The position numbers were made by a program, and so were the translations under genes. This document shows, piece by piece, positions 53,784 to 64,000 of a DNA stretch of 64,000 bases; position 1 is the stretch's first letter, and each line of letters starts with the position of its first letter. Where the stretch lies: positions 12,693,001 to 12,757,000 of the forward strand of contig NZ_JACHMI010000001.1 of NCBI RefSeq assembly GCF_014207985.1. The letters are read 5' to 3'. The notes beneath the pieces were generated by a model that worked only from the letters and a program-made list of their open reading frames with translations, was not told the origin of the DNA and ran no database searches. The DNA is from Nonomuraea rubra (GTDB lineage: Bacteria; Actinomycetota; Actinomycetes; Streptosporangiales; Streptosporangiaceae).

Positions 53784-54860
53784 ATGCAGGTGATCGACTG
53801 GGATCTGGCCGTCACGACCGGCACGCGCCTGGTGCGCCCCGGCCCACAGGTGAGCCGGGAGGAGGCCAGGCAGGCCGTCACCGAGCTCCGCACCCTGTCG
53901 CGCGAGGCCGAGGGCCACGTCCGGCAGTTCACCCAAATCCACACCGAGACCGCGCCGCAGCCGGCCACCATCGTCGACCGGCCCGGCTGGATCAAGGCCA
54001 ACGTCCAGGGCTTCCGCGTGGTCCTCGAACCGCTCACGCAGCGGATGAGCGCCGGCGCCAACCAGGCTCCGGCCATCGTCACCGCCGTGGGCTCCCGCAT
54101 CACGGGCGTCGAGGTCGGCGCCGTCCTGGCCTTCCTCGCCTCCCGCGTGCTCGGCCAGTACGAGCTCTTCCTCCCGCCCGACCCCACCGGCCAGGAGCCG
54201 GTCGGCCGGCTGACGCTCGTCGCGCCCAACATCGTCCACGCCGAGCGCGAGATGAACGTCAACCCCCACGACTTCCGCCTGTGGGTCTGCCTCCACGAGG
54301 AGACGCACCGGGTGCAGTTCACCGGGGTGACGTGGCTGCGCGAGTACGTGCGCTCGCAGATGACCGAGTTCCTGCTCGCCTCCGACCTCGACCTGCCCAC
54401 CCTCCTCGAACGCCTCCGCAACGCCGCCGACACGGTGGCCGACGTGGTGCGCGGCGGCGAGGGCAACCTCATCGACGCCATCCAGTCGCCGGGCCAGAAA
54501 GAGATCCTCGACCGCCTCACCGCCGTCATGACCCTCGTGGAGGGCCACGGCGACTACGTCATGGACGCGGTGGGCCCGTCGGTGGTGCCGTCGGTGGCCG
54601 AGATCCGTTCCAAGTTCGCCCAGCGGCGCGAGGGCGGCTCCCGCCTCGACCGCACGGTGCGGCGGCTGCTGGGGATCGAGGTCAAGATGAAGCAGTACGC
54701 GGAGGGCTCGGCCTTCGTGCGTACGGTGGTGGACCGGGTGGGGATGGACGGCTTCAACAAGGTCTGGACCTCCCCGGAAACCCTCCCCACCACCCAGGAG
54801 ATCGCCGACCCGACCGCCTGGATCAGCCGCGTCATCGGCACCCCAGCCCTCCCGGCCTAA
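53784..54860 (+). CDS. zinc-dependent metalloprotease-like protein (DUF2342)
   Basis: 358 residues from ATG 53784; an in-frame GTG nine bases upstream is also possible. HEETHRVQF (HExxH) is the zinc site, with TLVEGHGDYVMDAVGPSVVP giving the third ligand region. Also annotated in actinobacteria as F420 biosynthesis-associated protein. It lies between dacB and tilS as in many relatives. Proteolysis is not proven. Confidence 0.88.
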   Translation: MQVIDWDLAVTTGTRLVRPGPQVSREEARQAVTELRTLSREAEGHVRQFTQIHTETAPQPATIVDRPGWIKANVQGFRVVLEPLTQRMSAGANQAPAIVTAVGSRITGVEVGAVLAFLASRVLGQYELFLPPDPTGQEPVGRLTLVAPNIVHAEREMNVNPHDFRLWVCLHEETHRVQFTGVTWLREYVRSQMTEFLLASDLDLPTLLERLRNAADTVADVVRGGEGNLIDAIQSPGQKEILDRLTAVMTLVEGHGDYVMDAVGPSVVPSVAEIRSKFAQRREGGSRLDRTVRRLLGIEVKMKQYAEGSAFVRTVVDRVGMDGFNKVWTSPETLPTTQEIADPTAWISRVIGTPALPA

Positions 54861-54875
54861 CCCTCACCCGCCCGA

Positions 54876-54966
54876 GCCGGCGGGTTGACCACGCCCACAG
54901 CCCGCGCGCCTCGCAGCCCCGGGCCGGTGGGTTGACCCCCTCCCTGTAGCGTGCGCGCCTCGCAGC
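54876..54966. repeat. two imperfect direct repeats upstream of tilS
   Basis: Units 54876-54917 and 54923-54966 share GCCGGYGGGTTGACC at their starts and GCGCGCCTCGCAGC at their ends. They are in the 229-base non-coding gap before tilS; nothing else is evident there. Confidence 0.5.
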
Positions 54967-55089
54967 GCCGCGTCGGCGGGACGTGGTGTGGTGGAGTTCG
55001 GCGCCGGGGTGCGGTGCCCAGCCTGACGTGCCGGATACCACCTGGCGCGTCAGACGCACTGGAGCACACATGCCGCGTCAGATGCGACG

Positions 55090-56091
55090 ATGGCACCCGT
55101 GGGCCCACATCCAGCCATAGCCGACGTCCGCCGAGCAGTCCGTGAAGCCCTGGCCGACCTCGACAGGGACGCCCTCGTCCTGGCAGCCTGCAGCGGCGGA
55201 GCGGACTCGCTGGCCCTGGCCGCCGCCCTGGCCTTCGTGGCCCCCCGCCTGCACCTGCGCGCCGGCCTCCTCACCGTGGACCACCAGCTCCAGCCCGGCT
55301 CCAAGGCCCGCGCCGCAACGGTGAAGGACCTGGGAGAGCGCATGGGCCTGACCCCAGCGGAGATCCTCACCGTCACAGTGGGCACGGAGGGCGGCCCCGA
55401 GGCGGCGGCCAGGGAGGCGAGGTACGCCGCCCTGGCCGAGGCGGCCGACAGGCTGCAGGCGGCGGCCGTCCTGCTCGGCCACACCAGGGACGACCAGGCG
55501 GAGACGGTCCTCCTGGGCCTGGCGCGCGGCAGCGGCCCCCGTTCCCTGTCCGGCATGGCGGCCAGAGCGGGCCGCTACCGCAGACCCCTGCTCGCCCTGT
55601 CCAGGCAGACCACCGTGGCCGCCTGCCGGGCGGGGAACCTCACCCCCTGGGACGACCCGCACAACGAGGACCCGAGGTACACCCGGGTACGCGTCCGCCG
55701 CACCGTCCTCCCGGTCCTGGAGCAGGAGCTGGGCCCGGGGGTGGCGGAGGCGCTGGCGCGGACGGCGGCGCTGGCGCGGGAGGACGCGGACGCGCTCGAC
55801 GAATGGGCAGAGTCGGCGTACCAGAATTGCGCTCTTAGCGATATCGGCGAGTCGGTGAAACTGGCGGTGGCCGAGTTGGAAAAGCTGCCCGCCGCAGTCC
55901 GGCGGCGGGTGCTGCGGCGGGCGGCGATCGCGGCGGGATCCCCGTCCGGCGCCTTGTCGGCCACCCATGTACTGGCCGTGGACCGGCTGATCACGCACTG
56001 GCGCGGGCAGAAAGCCGTTGACCTGCCCGGGGGTCTGTCGGCCGTCCGGCGGTATGGCACCCTGATATTCGCCATCAGTCCCATCGCGTAA
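55090..56091 (+). CDS. tilS: tRNA(Ile)-lysidine synthase
   Basis: 333 residues. PP-loop [15 protein letters not shown] binds ATP, then [20 protein letters not shown] and [13 protein letters not shown]. Converts C34 to lysidine in the CAT-anticodon tRNA-Ile. It has the short actinobacterial form, without the C-terminal domain of E. coli TilS. Followed at 10 bases by hpt, the usual order. Confidence 0.94.
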   Translation: MAPVGPHPAIADVRRAVREALADLDRDALVLAACSGGADSLALAAALAFVAPRLHLRAGLLTVDHQLQPGSKARAATVKDLGERMGLTPAEILTVTVGTEGGPEAAAREARYAALAEAADRLQAAAVLLGHTRDDQAETVLLGLARGSGPRSLSGMAARAGRYRRPLLALSRQTTVAACRAGNLTPWDDPHNEDPRYTRVRVRRTVLPVLEQELGPGVAEALARTAALAREDADALDEWAESAYQNCALSDIGESVKLAVAELEKLPAAVRRRVLRRAAIAAGSPSGALSATHVLAVDRLITHWRGQKAVDLPGGLSAVRRYGTLIFAISPIA

Positions 56092-56101
56092 GGAACCACA
56101 G

Positions 56102-56653
56102 GTGGACGCTGCCGACATGGGCAATGACCTGGAAAAGGTGCTCATTCCAGAGGATGAGCTCCAGGCCAAGATCAAAGAGCTTGCCGGCCGGATCGACGAG
56201 GATTACGCGGGCAAGGACGTCCTGCTCGTGGGCGTGTTGAAGGGCGCCGTCATGGTGATGGCCGACCTGGCCAGAGCGTTGCATGTGCCGGTGCAGATGG
56301 ATTGGATGGCGGTGTCGTCGTACGGCGCGGGCACCAAGTCCTCCGGCGTCGTACGCGTGCTGAAAGACCTCGACACCGACATCTTGAACCGTCACGTGCT
56401 GATCGTCGAGGACATCATCGACTCCGGCCTGACCCTGCACTGGCTGCTGGAAAACCTGAAGTCGCGCAATCCCGCGTCGCTGGAGATCTGCACCGCGCTG
56501 CGGAAACCCGACGCGGTGAAGGTGCCGATCGACGTCAAATACGTGGGCTTCGACATTCCCAACGAGTTCGTCATCGGTTATGGCCTCGACTACGCCGAGC
56601 GATACCGGAACCTTCCGTTCATCGGCACTCTGGCCCCGCACGTTTACACGTAG
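56102..56653 (+). CDS. hpt: hypoxanthine phosphoribosyltransferase
   Basis: 183 residues from GTG 56102 (AAGGA 6-7 bases upstream; ATG 56117 is the alternative). PRPP-binding motif [15 protein letters not shown]; metal and base sites [13 protein letters not shown] and [25 protein letters not shown]. Purine salvage in the cytosol. Confidence 0.96.
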   Translation: MDAADMGNDLEKVLIPEDELQAKIKELAGRIDEDYAGKDVLLVGVLKGAVMVMADLARALHVPVQMDWMAVSSYGAGTKSSGVVRVLKDLDTDILNRHVLIVEDIIDSGLTLHWLLENLKSRNPASLEICTALRKPDAVKVPIDVKYVGFDIPNEFVIGYGLDYAERYRNLPFIGTLAPHVYT

Positions 56654-56822
56654 CAATCTCTGTCATGGCCGGGAACATCGCCCAACGTGACGTACGTTGA
56701 TAGGGCAAGACCGGTGTAGCGGGCGGTCCCTCCGTGCGCGTCGCCGGTGTACCTTCAGACTCCGGGAGGGTGACCACGTGTCCCCTTCGGGTAGTCAGAA
56801 GTCGCGGTGCCGGATGCCGCGG

Positions 56823-56840
56823 CCCCGGGCGTGCCCGGGG
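56823..56840. promoter_or_regulatory. hairpin in the ftsH leader
   Basis: CCCCGGGC-GT-GCCCGGGG, 8-bp perfect arms, 50 bases before the ftsH start, in the 237-base gap after hpt. It would form a strong stem in the mRNA leader. Confidence 0.35.
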
Positions 56841-56890
56841 TTCCAGGCCATGGTCAGGAAGGGACGGGCCCGCAAGGGGTTCCGCATCGG

Positions 56891-58881
<1,991 letters not shown>

Positions 58882-58885
<4 letters not shown>

Positions 58886-59460
58886 CGCAGCACGACGTCG
58901 ACCTCGGGCGGATCGAGAAGGCCGTTCGCGAGATCCTCTACGCCATCGGCGAGGATCCCGACCGTGACGGCCTGGTCGAGACGCCCGCCCGGGTCGCCAG
59001 AGCCATGGCCGAGCAGTATTCGGGGCTCGGCCAGGCGCCGGAAGACGTACTGAACAAGGTGTTCGACGTCGACCACGACGAGATGGTGCTGGTACGCGAC
59101 ATCGAGGTCTACTCGACCTGCGAGCACCACCTCGTGCCGTTCCACGGCCTGGCCCACGTGGGGTACATCCCCAACGAGAAGGGCCAGGTCACCGGCCTGT
59201 CGAAGCTCGCGCGCCTGGTGGACGTGTTCGCCCGCCGCCCCCAGGTGCAGGAGCGCATGACCTCGCAGATCGCCGACGCGCTCATGCGGGTGCTGGAGCC
59301 GCGCGGGGTCATCGTGGTGGTGGAGTGCGAGCACCTGTGCATGACGATGCGCGGCGTGCGCAAGCCGGGCGCCAAGACCGTCACCTCGGCCGTTCGCGGC
59401 GACTTCCGCACCAGCGACAAGACCCGATCCGAGGCCATGGCGCTGATCCTCGGCCGCTGA
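58882..59460 (+). CDS. folE: GTP cyclohydrolase I
   Basis: 192 residues from GTG 58882 within the ftsH stop. Zinc ligands [10 protein letters not shown] and later ECEHLCM; GTP site [13 protein letters not shown] and TSAVRG. First step of folate synthesis. Part of the folE-folP-folB-folK block. Confidence 0.97.
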
Positions 59461-59529
59461 ACGGCGGCCGATGACCGAACGGGGTACCCACGATGTCAGC
59501 AGGTGTGGGGAAGCGCCTAGGCTTGGCCC

Positions 59530-60387
59530 ATGACTAGCGTGCCCATCAGCGTGCCGGGAGGTGCGGAGCGGTGCCTCGTCATGGGTGTGGTCAACGTGAC
59601 GCCCGATTCGTTCAGCGATGGCGGCATGTGGTTCGACGAGGCGGCGGCCATCCAGCACGGCTTCGAGCTGGTGCGCGAGGGCGCCGACATCGTCGACGTG
59701 GGCGGCGAGTCCACCCGCCCGGGCGCGGCCAGGGTGTCCATGGACGAGGAGCTGGCCCGGGTCGTCCCGGTGATCAGGGCGCTGTCCGCCGAGGGGGTGG
59801 TGGTCAGCGTCGACACGATGCGTGCCGAGGTGGCCAAGGCCGCGGTGGAGGCGGGCGCGCGGATCGTCAACGACGTGAGCGGCGGCCTGGCCGACCCGGC
59901 GATGCCGCGCGTGGTCGCCGCGACCGGGGTCACGTACGTCGTGATGCACTGGCGCGGCCACAGCCACGACATGTACTCGCGTGCCGTCTACGCCGACGTG
60001 GTGACGGAGGTGCGCGAGGAGCTGAGCAAGCGGGTGGACCTGGTGCTGGCCGAGGGGGTCACGCCGGAGCAGGTCGTGCTCGACCCCGGCCTCGGCTTCG
60101 CCAAGAACGCCGAGCACAACTGGGCCGTGCTCGCGGGCATCCCGCGCCTGGCCGAGCTGGGCTTCCCGCTGCTCATCGGGGCATCGCGCAAACGTTTCCT
60201 CGGGCGGCTGCTGGCCGATCCCGACGGCACGCCACGGCCGTTCAGCCGCAGTGACGACGCCACCTTGGCTGTCACCGCGCTGGCGGCGCACGCCGGCGCC
60301 TGGTGCGTACGCGTGCACGAGGTAGGTCCCAACGCCGATGCCGTGCGCGTGGCGGCCGCATGGAAGAGAGCCGGAGCAGGCACATGA
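59530..60387 (+). CDS. folP: dihydropteroate synthase
   Basis: 285 residues from ATG 59530. Motifs: VMGVVNVTPDSFSDGG, GADIVDVGGESTRPGA, INDVSG-like VNDVSGGLADP, and the GASRKRFLG signature at the C-terminal part. Condenses pterin pyrophosphate with p-aminobenzoate; sulfonamide target. Overlaps the next gene by ATGA. Confidence 0.97.
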   Translation: MTSVPISVPGGAERCLVMGVVNVTPDSFSDGGMWFDEAAAIQHGFELVREGADIVDVGGESTRPGAARVSMDEELARVVPVIRALSAEGVVVSVDTMRAEVAKAAVEAGARIVNDVSGGLADPAMPRVVAATGVTYVVMHWRGHSHDMYSRAVYADVVTEVREELSKRVDLVLAEGVTPEQVVLDPGLGFAKNAEHNWAVLAGIPRLAELGFPLLIGASRKRFLGRLLADPDGTPRPFSRSDDATLAVTALAAHAGAWCVRVHEVGPNADAVRVAAAWKRAGAGT

Positions 60388-60830
60388 GCGTCGACACCGC
60401 CGCGATCGAGACGGTCAACCAGGAGTTCTACGCCGCCATCGAGAGTGCGGACCTGGACAAGATGACCGAGATCTGGGCCGAGGACACCGCTGACGACCAG
60501 GTGAGCTGCGTGCACCCGGGCTGGACCCTGCTGACGGGCCGCCAGGAGGTGCTGCGCTCCTGGGCCCTGATCATGGCGAACACCACCTACATCCAGTTCG
60601 TGCTGACCGACGTCAACACGACCGTGCTGGGCGACGTGGCCGTCCTCACCTGCGTGGAGAACATCCTGACGGCGGGCGAGGAGGGCGAGGCCAGCTTCGC
60701 CGCGGGCAAGGTGGTGGCCAGCAACGTCTACATCCGTACCTCGCAGGGCTGGCGGTTGTGGATGCACCACGGCTCGCCGGTCCTCCAGGGCGACGACGAC
60801 GAGGAGGAGGAAGGCGAGCTTGAGCCTTGA
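60384..60830 (+). CDS. NTF2/SnoaL-like protein in the folate operon
   Basis: 148 residues from ATG 60384 overlapping folP. SnoaL-like pattern: VNQEFYAAIESADLDKMTEIWAED, CVHPGWTLLTGRQEVLRSW, DVAVLTCVENIL, GWRLWMHHGSPV. Ends in an acidic run (DDDEEEEGELEP). Placement between folP and folB suggests a folate role, but none is established here. Confidence 0.85.
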   Translation: MSVDTAAIETVNQEFYAAIESADLDKMTEIWAEDTADDQVSCVHPGWTLLTGRQEVLRSWALIMANTTYIQFVLTDVNTTVLGDVAVLTCVENILTAGEEGEASFAAGKVVASNVYIRTSQGWRLWMHHGSPVLQGDDDEEEEGELEP

Positions 60831-61185
60831 TCGCATCGCTCTCAAGGGCCTGCGGGCCCGGGGCAGGCACGGCGTGCTCGCTGCCGAGCGGGAGCTCGGG
60901 CAGGAGTTCGTGGTGGACGCGACGCTGTTCCTCGACACCGCGCCGGCCGCGGCCGGCGACGACCTGACCAAGACCGTCCACTACGGCGAGCTGGCGCAGG
61001 CGCTGACCGAGGTGGTGGAGGGCGAGCCGGTCGAGCTGATCGAGACGCTCGCGCAGCGGCTGGCCGACGTGTGCCTGGCGAGCGAGCTGGTGCGTAAGGT
61101 CGAGGTGAGCGTGCACAAGCCGGCGGCGCCCATCCCGCTGCCCTTCGACGACGTGATCGTGACCATCGAGCGGAGCCGCGCATGA
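60820..61185 (+). CDS. folB: dihydroneopterin aldolase
   Basis: 121 residues from TTG 60820, inside the preceding gene's 3' end, with GAGGAGGAGGAAGG as ribosome binding site. Motifs: LRARGRHGVLAAERELGQEFVVD, VHYGELAQAL, LIETLAQRLAD, VEVSVHKPAAPIP. Cleaves dihydroneopterin to 6-hydroxymethyl-dihydropterin. Confidence 0.95.
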   Translation: MSLDRIALKGLRARGRHGVLAAERELGQEFVVDATLFLDTAPAAAGDDLTKTVHYGELAQALTEVVEGEPVELIETLAQRLADVCLASELVRKVEVSVHKPAAPIPLPFDDVIVTIERSRA

Positions 61186-61685
61186 AAGTGGTGCTCTCTC
61201 TCGGCAGCAACCTGGGACGCCGGTTCCAGACGTTGCAGGGTGCCGTGGACACGCTGTTCGACGCGCCGGGGCTGGAGTTCGTCTCGGCGTCCCCGGTCTA
61301 CGAGACCGACCCGGTCGGCGGGCCCGGCGGGCAGCGCCCGTACCTCAACGCGATCGTGGTCGCGGAGACCACGCTCGCCCCGCGCACGCTGCTGGAGCGG
61401 GCGCAGAGCGTCGAGAACGCCTTCGGCCGTGAGCGCGCCGAGCGCTGGGGGCCTCGGACGCTCGACATCGACCTGATCGTGGTGGGCGAGACCGTCTGCG
61501 ACGACCCCGACCTGACGCTGCCGCATCCTCGGGCGCACGAGCGCGCGTTCGTGCTCGTGCCCTGGTCGAAGGCTGACCCGGAGGGGGAGGTGCCCGGTCG
61601 CGGCCGGGTGGCGGAGCTGCTCGGCGGGCTCGGCGAGCAGGGTGTCCGCCTGCGTGAGGATCTGAGACTGCAGAGGCCCGATTGA
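61182..61685 (+). CDS. folK: 6-hydroxymethyl-dihydropterin pyrophosphokinase
   Basis: 167 residues from ATG 61182 overlapping folB. Signature RWGPRTLDIDLIVVG with SLGSNLG at the start and PYLNAIV. Makes the pterin pyrophosphate used by FolP. Confidence 0.96.
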   Translation: MKVVLSLGSNLGRRFQTLQGAVDTLFDAPGLEFVSASPVYETDPVGGPGGQRPYLNAIVVAETTLAPRTLLERAQSVENAFGRERAERWGPRTLDIDLIVVGETVCDDPDLTLPHPRAHERAFVLVPWSKADPEGEVPGRGRVAELLGGLGEQGVRLREDLRLQRPD

Positions 61686-62137
61686 AGCCCACCCGTCCCG
61701 CCGTCCTGGTCGGCATCCTCGTCGTCGTCGCCCTGATCACCTGGGCGGTGGTCAGCCGCAACTACTCGGGGCTGCCGCTCATGCCCTGGACCGCGATCCC
61801 CACGCTGTTGCTGCTGGCCCTCGGCGAGGCCTACAGCGGCTGGGCGACCAAGGCCAGGATCGCCAGGAAGCCGGGCATGAAGCCGGTGGAGCCGCTGGCC
61901 GTGGCCCGGCTGGCGGCGCTGGCGAAGGCCTCGGCGTACGCGGGGGCGGTGTTCGGCGGGGTGTTCGCCGGGTTCGCCCTGCACACCGTGCAACTGCTCG
62001 ACCGGGAGACGCCGCGCGGGGAGTTCTTCGTCGCGACGGGCTCGTTCGTCTCGTGCGTGGTGCTGGTCTGCGCGGCGCTCTACCTGGAGCACGCCTGCCG
62101 CATCCCGAAGGAGCCGGAGGAACGTCCGCGCGACTAG
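61682..62137 (+). CDS. DUF3180 membrane protein
   Basis: 151 residues from TTG 61682, overlapping folK (TTGA). Four hydrophobic segments: VLVGILVVVALITWAVV, LMPWTAIPTLLLLALG, AYAGAVFGGVFAGFAL and VSCVVLVCAALYL. DUF3180 almost always follows folK in actinobacteria; function unknown. Confidence 0.92.
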   Translation: MKPTRPAVLVGILVVVALITWAVVSRNYSGLPLMPWTAIPTLLLLALGEAYSGWATKARIARKPGMKPVEPLAVARLAALAKASAYAGAVFGGVFAGFALHTVQLLDRETPRGEFFVATGSFVSCVVLVCAALYLEHACRIPKEPEERPRD

Positions 62138-62319
62138 TGCTCGTCGGGCAGCTCCTCGATGGCGCGCAGACCGTCGGTGACCAGGCGGTCGTACCACATC
62201 TCGCGCTGCAGCAGGCGTAGCGCGCGGCGCAGGACGTCGCTGGGCCGCTCACCTTCCCGCAGCGCGGTGCGAATGATCCGCTCGTCTTCGGCGTTGGCCC
62301 GGAAGGCGATGTCAGCCAT
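62134..62319 (-). CDS. ribbon-helix-helix DNA-binding protein
   Basis: 61 residues from ATG 62319, overlapping the acyltransferase gene by 8 bases and the convergent DUF3180 gene by 4. The pattern [35 protein letters not shown] fits a strand plus two helices of the MetJ/Arc fold. Antitoxins of this size exist, but no toxin gene is next to it. Confidence 0.7.
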   Translation of the reverse strand: MADIAFRANAEDERIIRTALREGERPSDVLRRALRLLQREMWYDRLVTDGLRAIEELPDEH

Positions 62320-63439
62320 GGTCAGAGCTTATGGACCCGCTGACATCCTTGTCCTGCGTTTGCCTGACGGGAGCACGCCTGCGCCCGAAGAGGTAGATGA
62401 CCGGAGCGGTGCAGATGAGCGGCCCGACGATGGCGATCGGCCGCTCCAGCCACCACACCGAGTCCGGCGGGATCCGGTCTCCCAGCGTGCCGAACAGCCA
62501 CCACGACAGCCCCAGGGAGATCGCCATCCCGGTCGTGTGGAACAGGAACAGCGGCAGCGAGTACCGGTTGATGAAGTCGTTCAGCCGCCGCCAGCGCGGC
62601 CGTTCCAGCACCCGTTCCATGGCCGGCCTGAGCACCTCGACCAGTCCGATCTGGAACAGCAGCAGCGCCACGATCACGAACGTCGGCGGCGCCATGTTGG
62701 AGAACTTGTCACCGGGCACCCCCACCATCGAGCCCGGGTAGATGCCCGAGTAGACCAGCCCGAACAGGGCGAACAGCCCGGTCCACAGCAGCGCGATGTC
62801 GTAGCGCCTGGGCAGCGCCACGATCCGGTCGTAGAAGAACCCCGCCTGGTGCGCCAGCCCCCACACGATGATCATGTTGAGCCAGGCGGCCCACTCGATG
62901 CCGTACCGGAAGCGCAGCACGTCCACCACCAGGGCCGCGCCGCCGAGCCAGATGAGGGTCAGCACGTCGTACCGCTGGTGCAGCCAGAGCGCGAGGGGCA
63001 GCAGCGCGATGAGCACGAGGTAGACGCCGAGGAACCACAGCGGGCTGAGCACCAGCAGCACCACCCGCCACATCCAGTCGACATGGAACGTGTACGTCAC
63101 CACCGCCCCGATGACGATCCACACTCCGGACAGGAACAGCGCCGGTAAGGCCAGCGCGCGGATGCGCCGCCAGACGAACGCGCCGATCCCGGTGCCGCGG
63201 GCCCTGGCCCGGTGCCAGGACAGCAGGTGCACGTGGCCGCCGACGTAGAAGAACAGCGGCAGCACCTGCAGCAGCCAGGTGAGGATCCACAGCCCGCTGG
63301 TGAAGCCGAGCGGGCTGGTGGGTTCGGGTCCGTACGGTTTCCAGTCGAGGATCGTGAAGGCCCAGTGCCACACCACCACGACGATCAGGCTGAGCGCCCG
63401 CAGCCAGTCGACGTACTTGTCGCGTTCCTGAGCCGTCAC
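62312..63439 (-). CDS. membrane acyltransferase, family 3
   Basis: 375 residues from GTG 63439, overlapping the nuoD stop by 4 bases. About ten membrane helices; N-terminal [20 protein letters not shown] carries the family's early Arg and His, and [16 protein letters not shown] follows. Such proteins acylate surface glycans or lipids; acceptor unknown. Confidence 0.88.
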   Translation of the reverse strand: MTAQERDKYVDWLRALSLIVVVVWHWAFTILDWKPYGPEPTSPLGFTSGLWILTWLLQVLPLFFYVGGHVHLLSWHRARARGTGIGAFVWRRIRALALPALFLSGVWIVIGAVVTYTFHVDWMWRVVLLVLSPLWFLGVYLVLIALLPLALWLHQRYDVLTLIWLGGAALVVDVLRFRYGIEWAAWLNMIIVWGLAHQAGFFYDRIVALPRRYDIALLWTGLFALFGLVYSGIYPGSMVGVPGDKFSNMAPPTFVIVALLLFQIGLVEVLRPAMERVLERPRWRRLNDFINRYSLPLFLFHTTGMAISLGLSWWLFGTLGDRIPPDSVWWLERPIAIVGPLICTAPVIYLFGRRRAPVRQTQDKDVSGSISSDHG

Positions 63440-64000
63440 TTGTCGATGTCACCCACCACGAAGAACATGGAGCCGAGGATCGCCACCATGTCCGCCACGA
63501 GATGCCCGGGAAGCATCTCGCGCAGCACCTGGATGTTGCTATAGGAGGCCGAGCGCAGCTTGAGCCGCCACGGCGTCTTGTCGCCCTTGGAGACCAGGTA
63601 GTAGCCGTTGATGCCGAGCGGGTTCTCCGTCCACGCGTACGTGTGCCCCTCGGGCACCTTGAGCACCTTCGGCAGCCGCTGGTTGATCGGCCCGGGCGGC
63701 AGCGAGCGCAGCCGGTCGACGCACGCGTCGGCCAGGTCGAGGGAGACCTTGAGCTGTTCGAGCAGCACCGTGAAGCGGGCGTGGCAGTCGCCGGCGCCGC
63801 GGGTGACGACCTTGACGGGCAGCTCGGGATAGGCCAGGTACGGATCGTCGCGCCGCAGGTCGAGGTCCACGCCGGAGGCGCGGGCGATGGGGCCGCTGAC
63901 GCCGTACTGCATGATCTGCTCGCGCGTCAGCACCCCCACGCCCTTGGTGCGGGCGATGAAGATCTCGTTGTGCAGGATGAGGTTCTCGATGTCGGGGACC
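63436..64000 (-). CDS. nuoD: NADH-quinone oxidoreductase subunit D, 3' part only
   Basis: The last 188 codons; the 5' end is beyond the window. Motifs: [44 protein letters not shown], and the C-terminal [22 protein letters not shown] and [20 protein letters not shown]. Membrane-arm-facing quinone subunit of complex I. The ORF track's apparent start is internal. Its overlap with an acyltransferase rather than nuoE is unusual for a standard nuo operon. Confidence 0.93.
   Translation of the reverse strand, partial: VPDIENLILHNEIFIARTKGVGVLTREQIMQYGVSGPIARASGVDLDLRRDDPYLAYPELPVKVVTRGAGDCHARFTVLLEQLKVSLDLADACVDRLRSLPPGPINQRLPKVLKVPEGHTYAWTENPLGINGYYLVSKGDKTPWRLKLRSASYSNIQVLREMLPGHLVADMVAILGSMFFVVGDIDK

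Noticed and set aside
62134..62319. Toxin-antitoxin module
   Set aside because: The RHH protein is not next to any gene resembling ParE, RelE, PIN or similar toxins.

Overview
The window is high-GC chromosomal DNA from an actinomycete, most like the Streptosporangiaceae (for example Nonomuraea). That placement is an inference from three things: strong G/C third-position bias with many GTG and TTG starts and ATGA/GTGA stop-start overlaps; chaplin-type cell-surface domains; and typical actinobacterial blocks such as an MFS-thymidylate kinase fusion next to holB and ricT, and tilS-hpt-ftsH-folE-folP-folB-folK-DUF3180. I could run no database search, so family names rest on motifs read in the translations.  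Layout. 1-3457: one end of an integrative element (HTH protein, small coupled ORFs, large serine recombinase) abutting a tRNA-Leu(GAG) gene; the integrase frame runs through the tRNA terminator and into the antisense of the tRNA. 3458-7247: a membrane protein behind a leader hairpin, then a surface protein with eight chaplin-like repeats, and a DUF5703 gene. 7437-18962: housekeeping DNA and nucleotide genes (topA, metallophosphoesterase, XRE regulator, MFS-tmk, holB, ricT), interrupted by an ECF sigma factor coupled to a membrane protein with two FtsX-like extracellular domains and by a broken relative of that protein. 19075-22674: a divergent SDR/AraC pair with a clear operator, and a secreted alpha/beta hydrolase.  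22732-25357: tRNA-Thr(CGT) whose 3' part is repeated 2.5 kb downstream (41 of 42 bases), bracketing a small island with an IS256-type transposase remnant, two hypothetical genes and no integrase. 25555-32609: mixed accessory genes (WD-like repeat protein, DivIVA-like, methyltransferase, YcxB-like, sulfatase, LLM oxidoreductase, phosphotransferase, DUF305 lipoprotein).  32649-46427: a carbohydrate-uptake and breakdown locus. A GntR/FadR regulator sits behind a 17-bp palindrome and is followed by a sugar-binding lipoprotein, two permeases, a GH38 alpha-mannosidase and a glucarate-dehydratase-type enolase-superfamily enzyme, all overlapping. A near copy of the palindrome (15 of 17) lies upstream of an opposite-strand operon encoding a secreted glycosidase-like protein, a mutarotase-like enzyme and an SDR. 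An S10-type peptidase, a lipoprotein and an I36-type secreted protein lie between the two arms.  46500-64000: an ABC-F ATPase probably made from a leaderless mRNA, a lipoprotein, a sigma factor fused to a membrane anchor and Pro/Thr tail, an NlpC/P60 hydrolase, ppa, dacB, a zinc metalloprotease-like protein, tilS, hpt, ftsH, the folate genes (with an NTF2-like gene inserted), a small ribbon-helix-helix protein, a membrane acyltransferase and the 3' part of a nuoD gene.  Genes most worth follow-up are the sigma/FtsX-ectodomain pair, the eight-repeat chaplin-like protein, the regulon joined by the shared GntR-type operator, and the two tRNA-linked elements.
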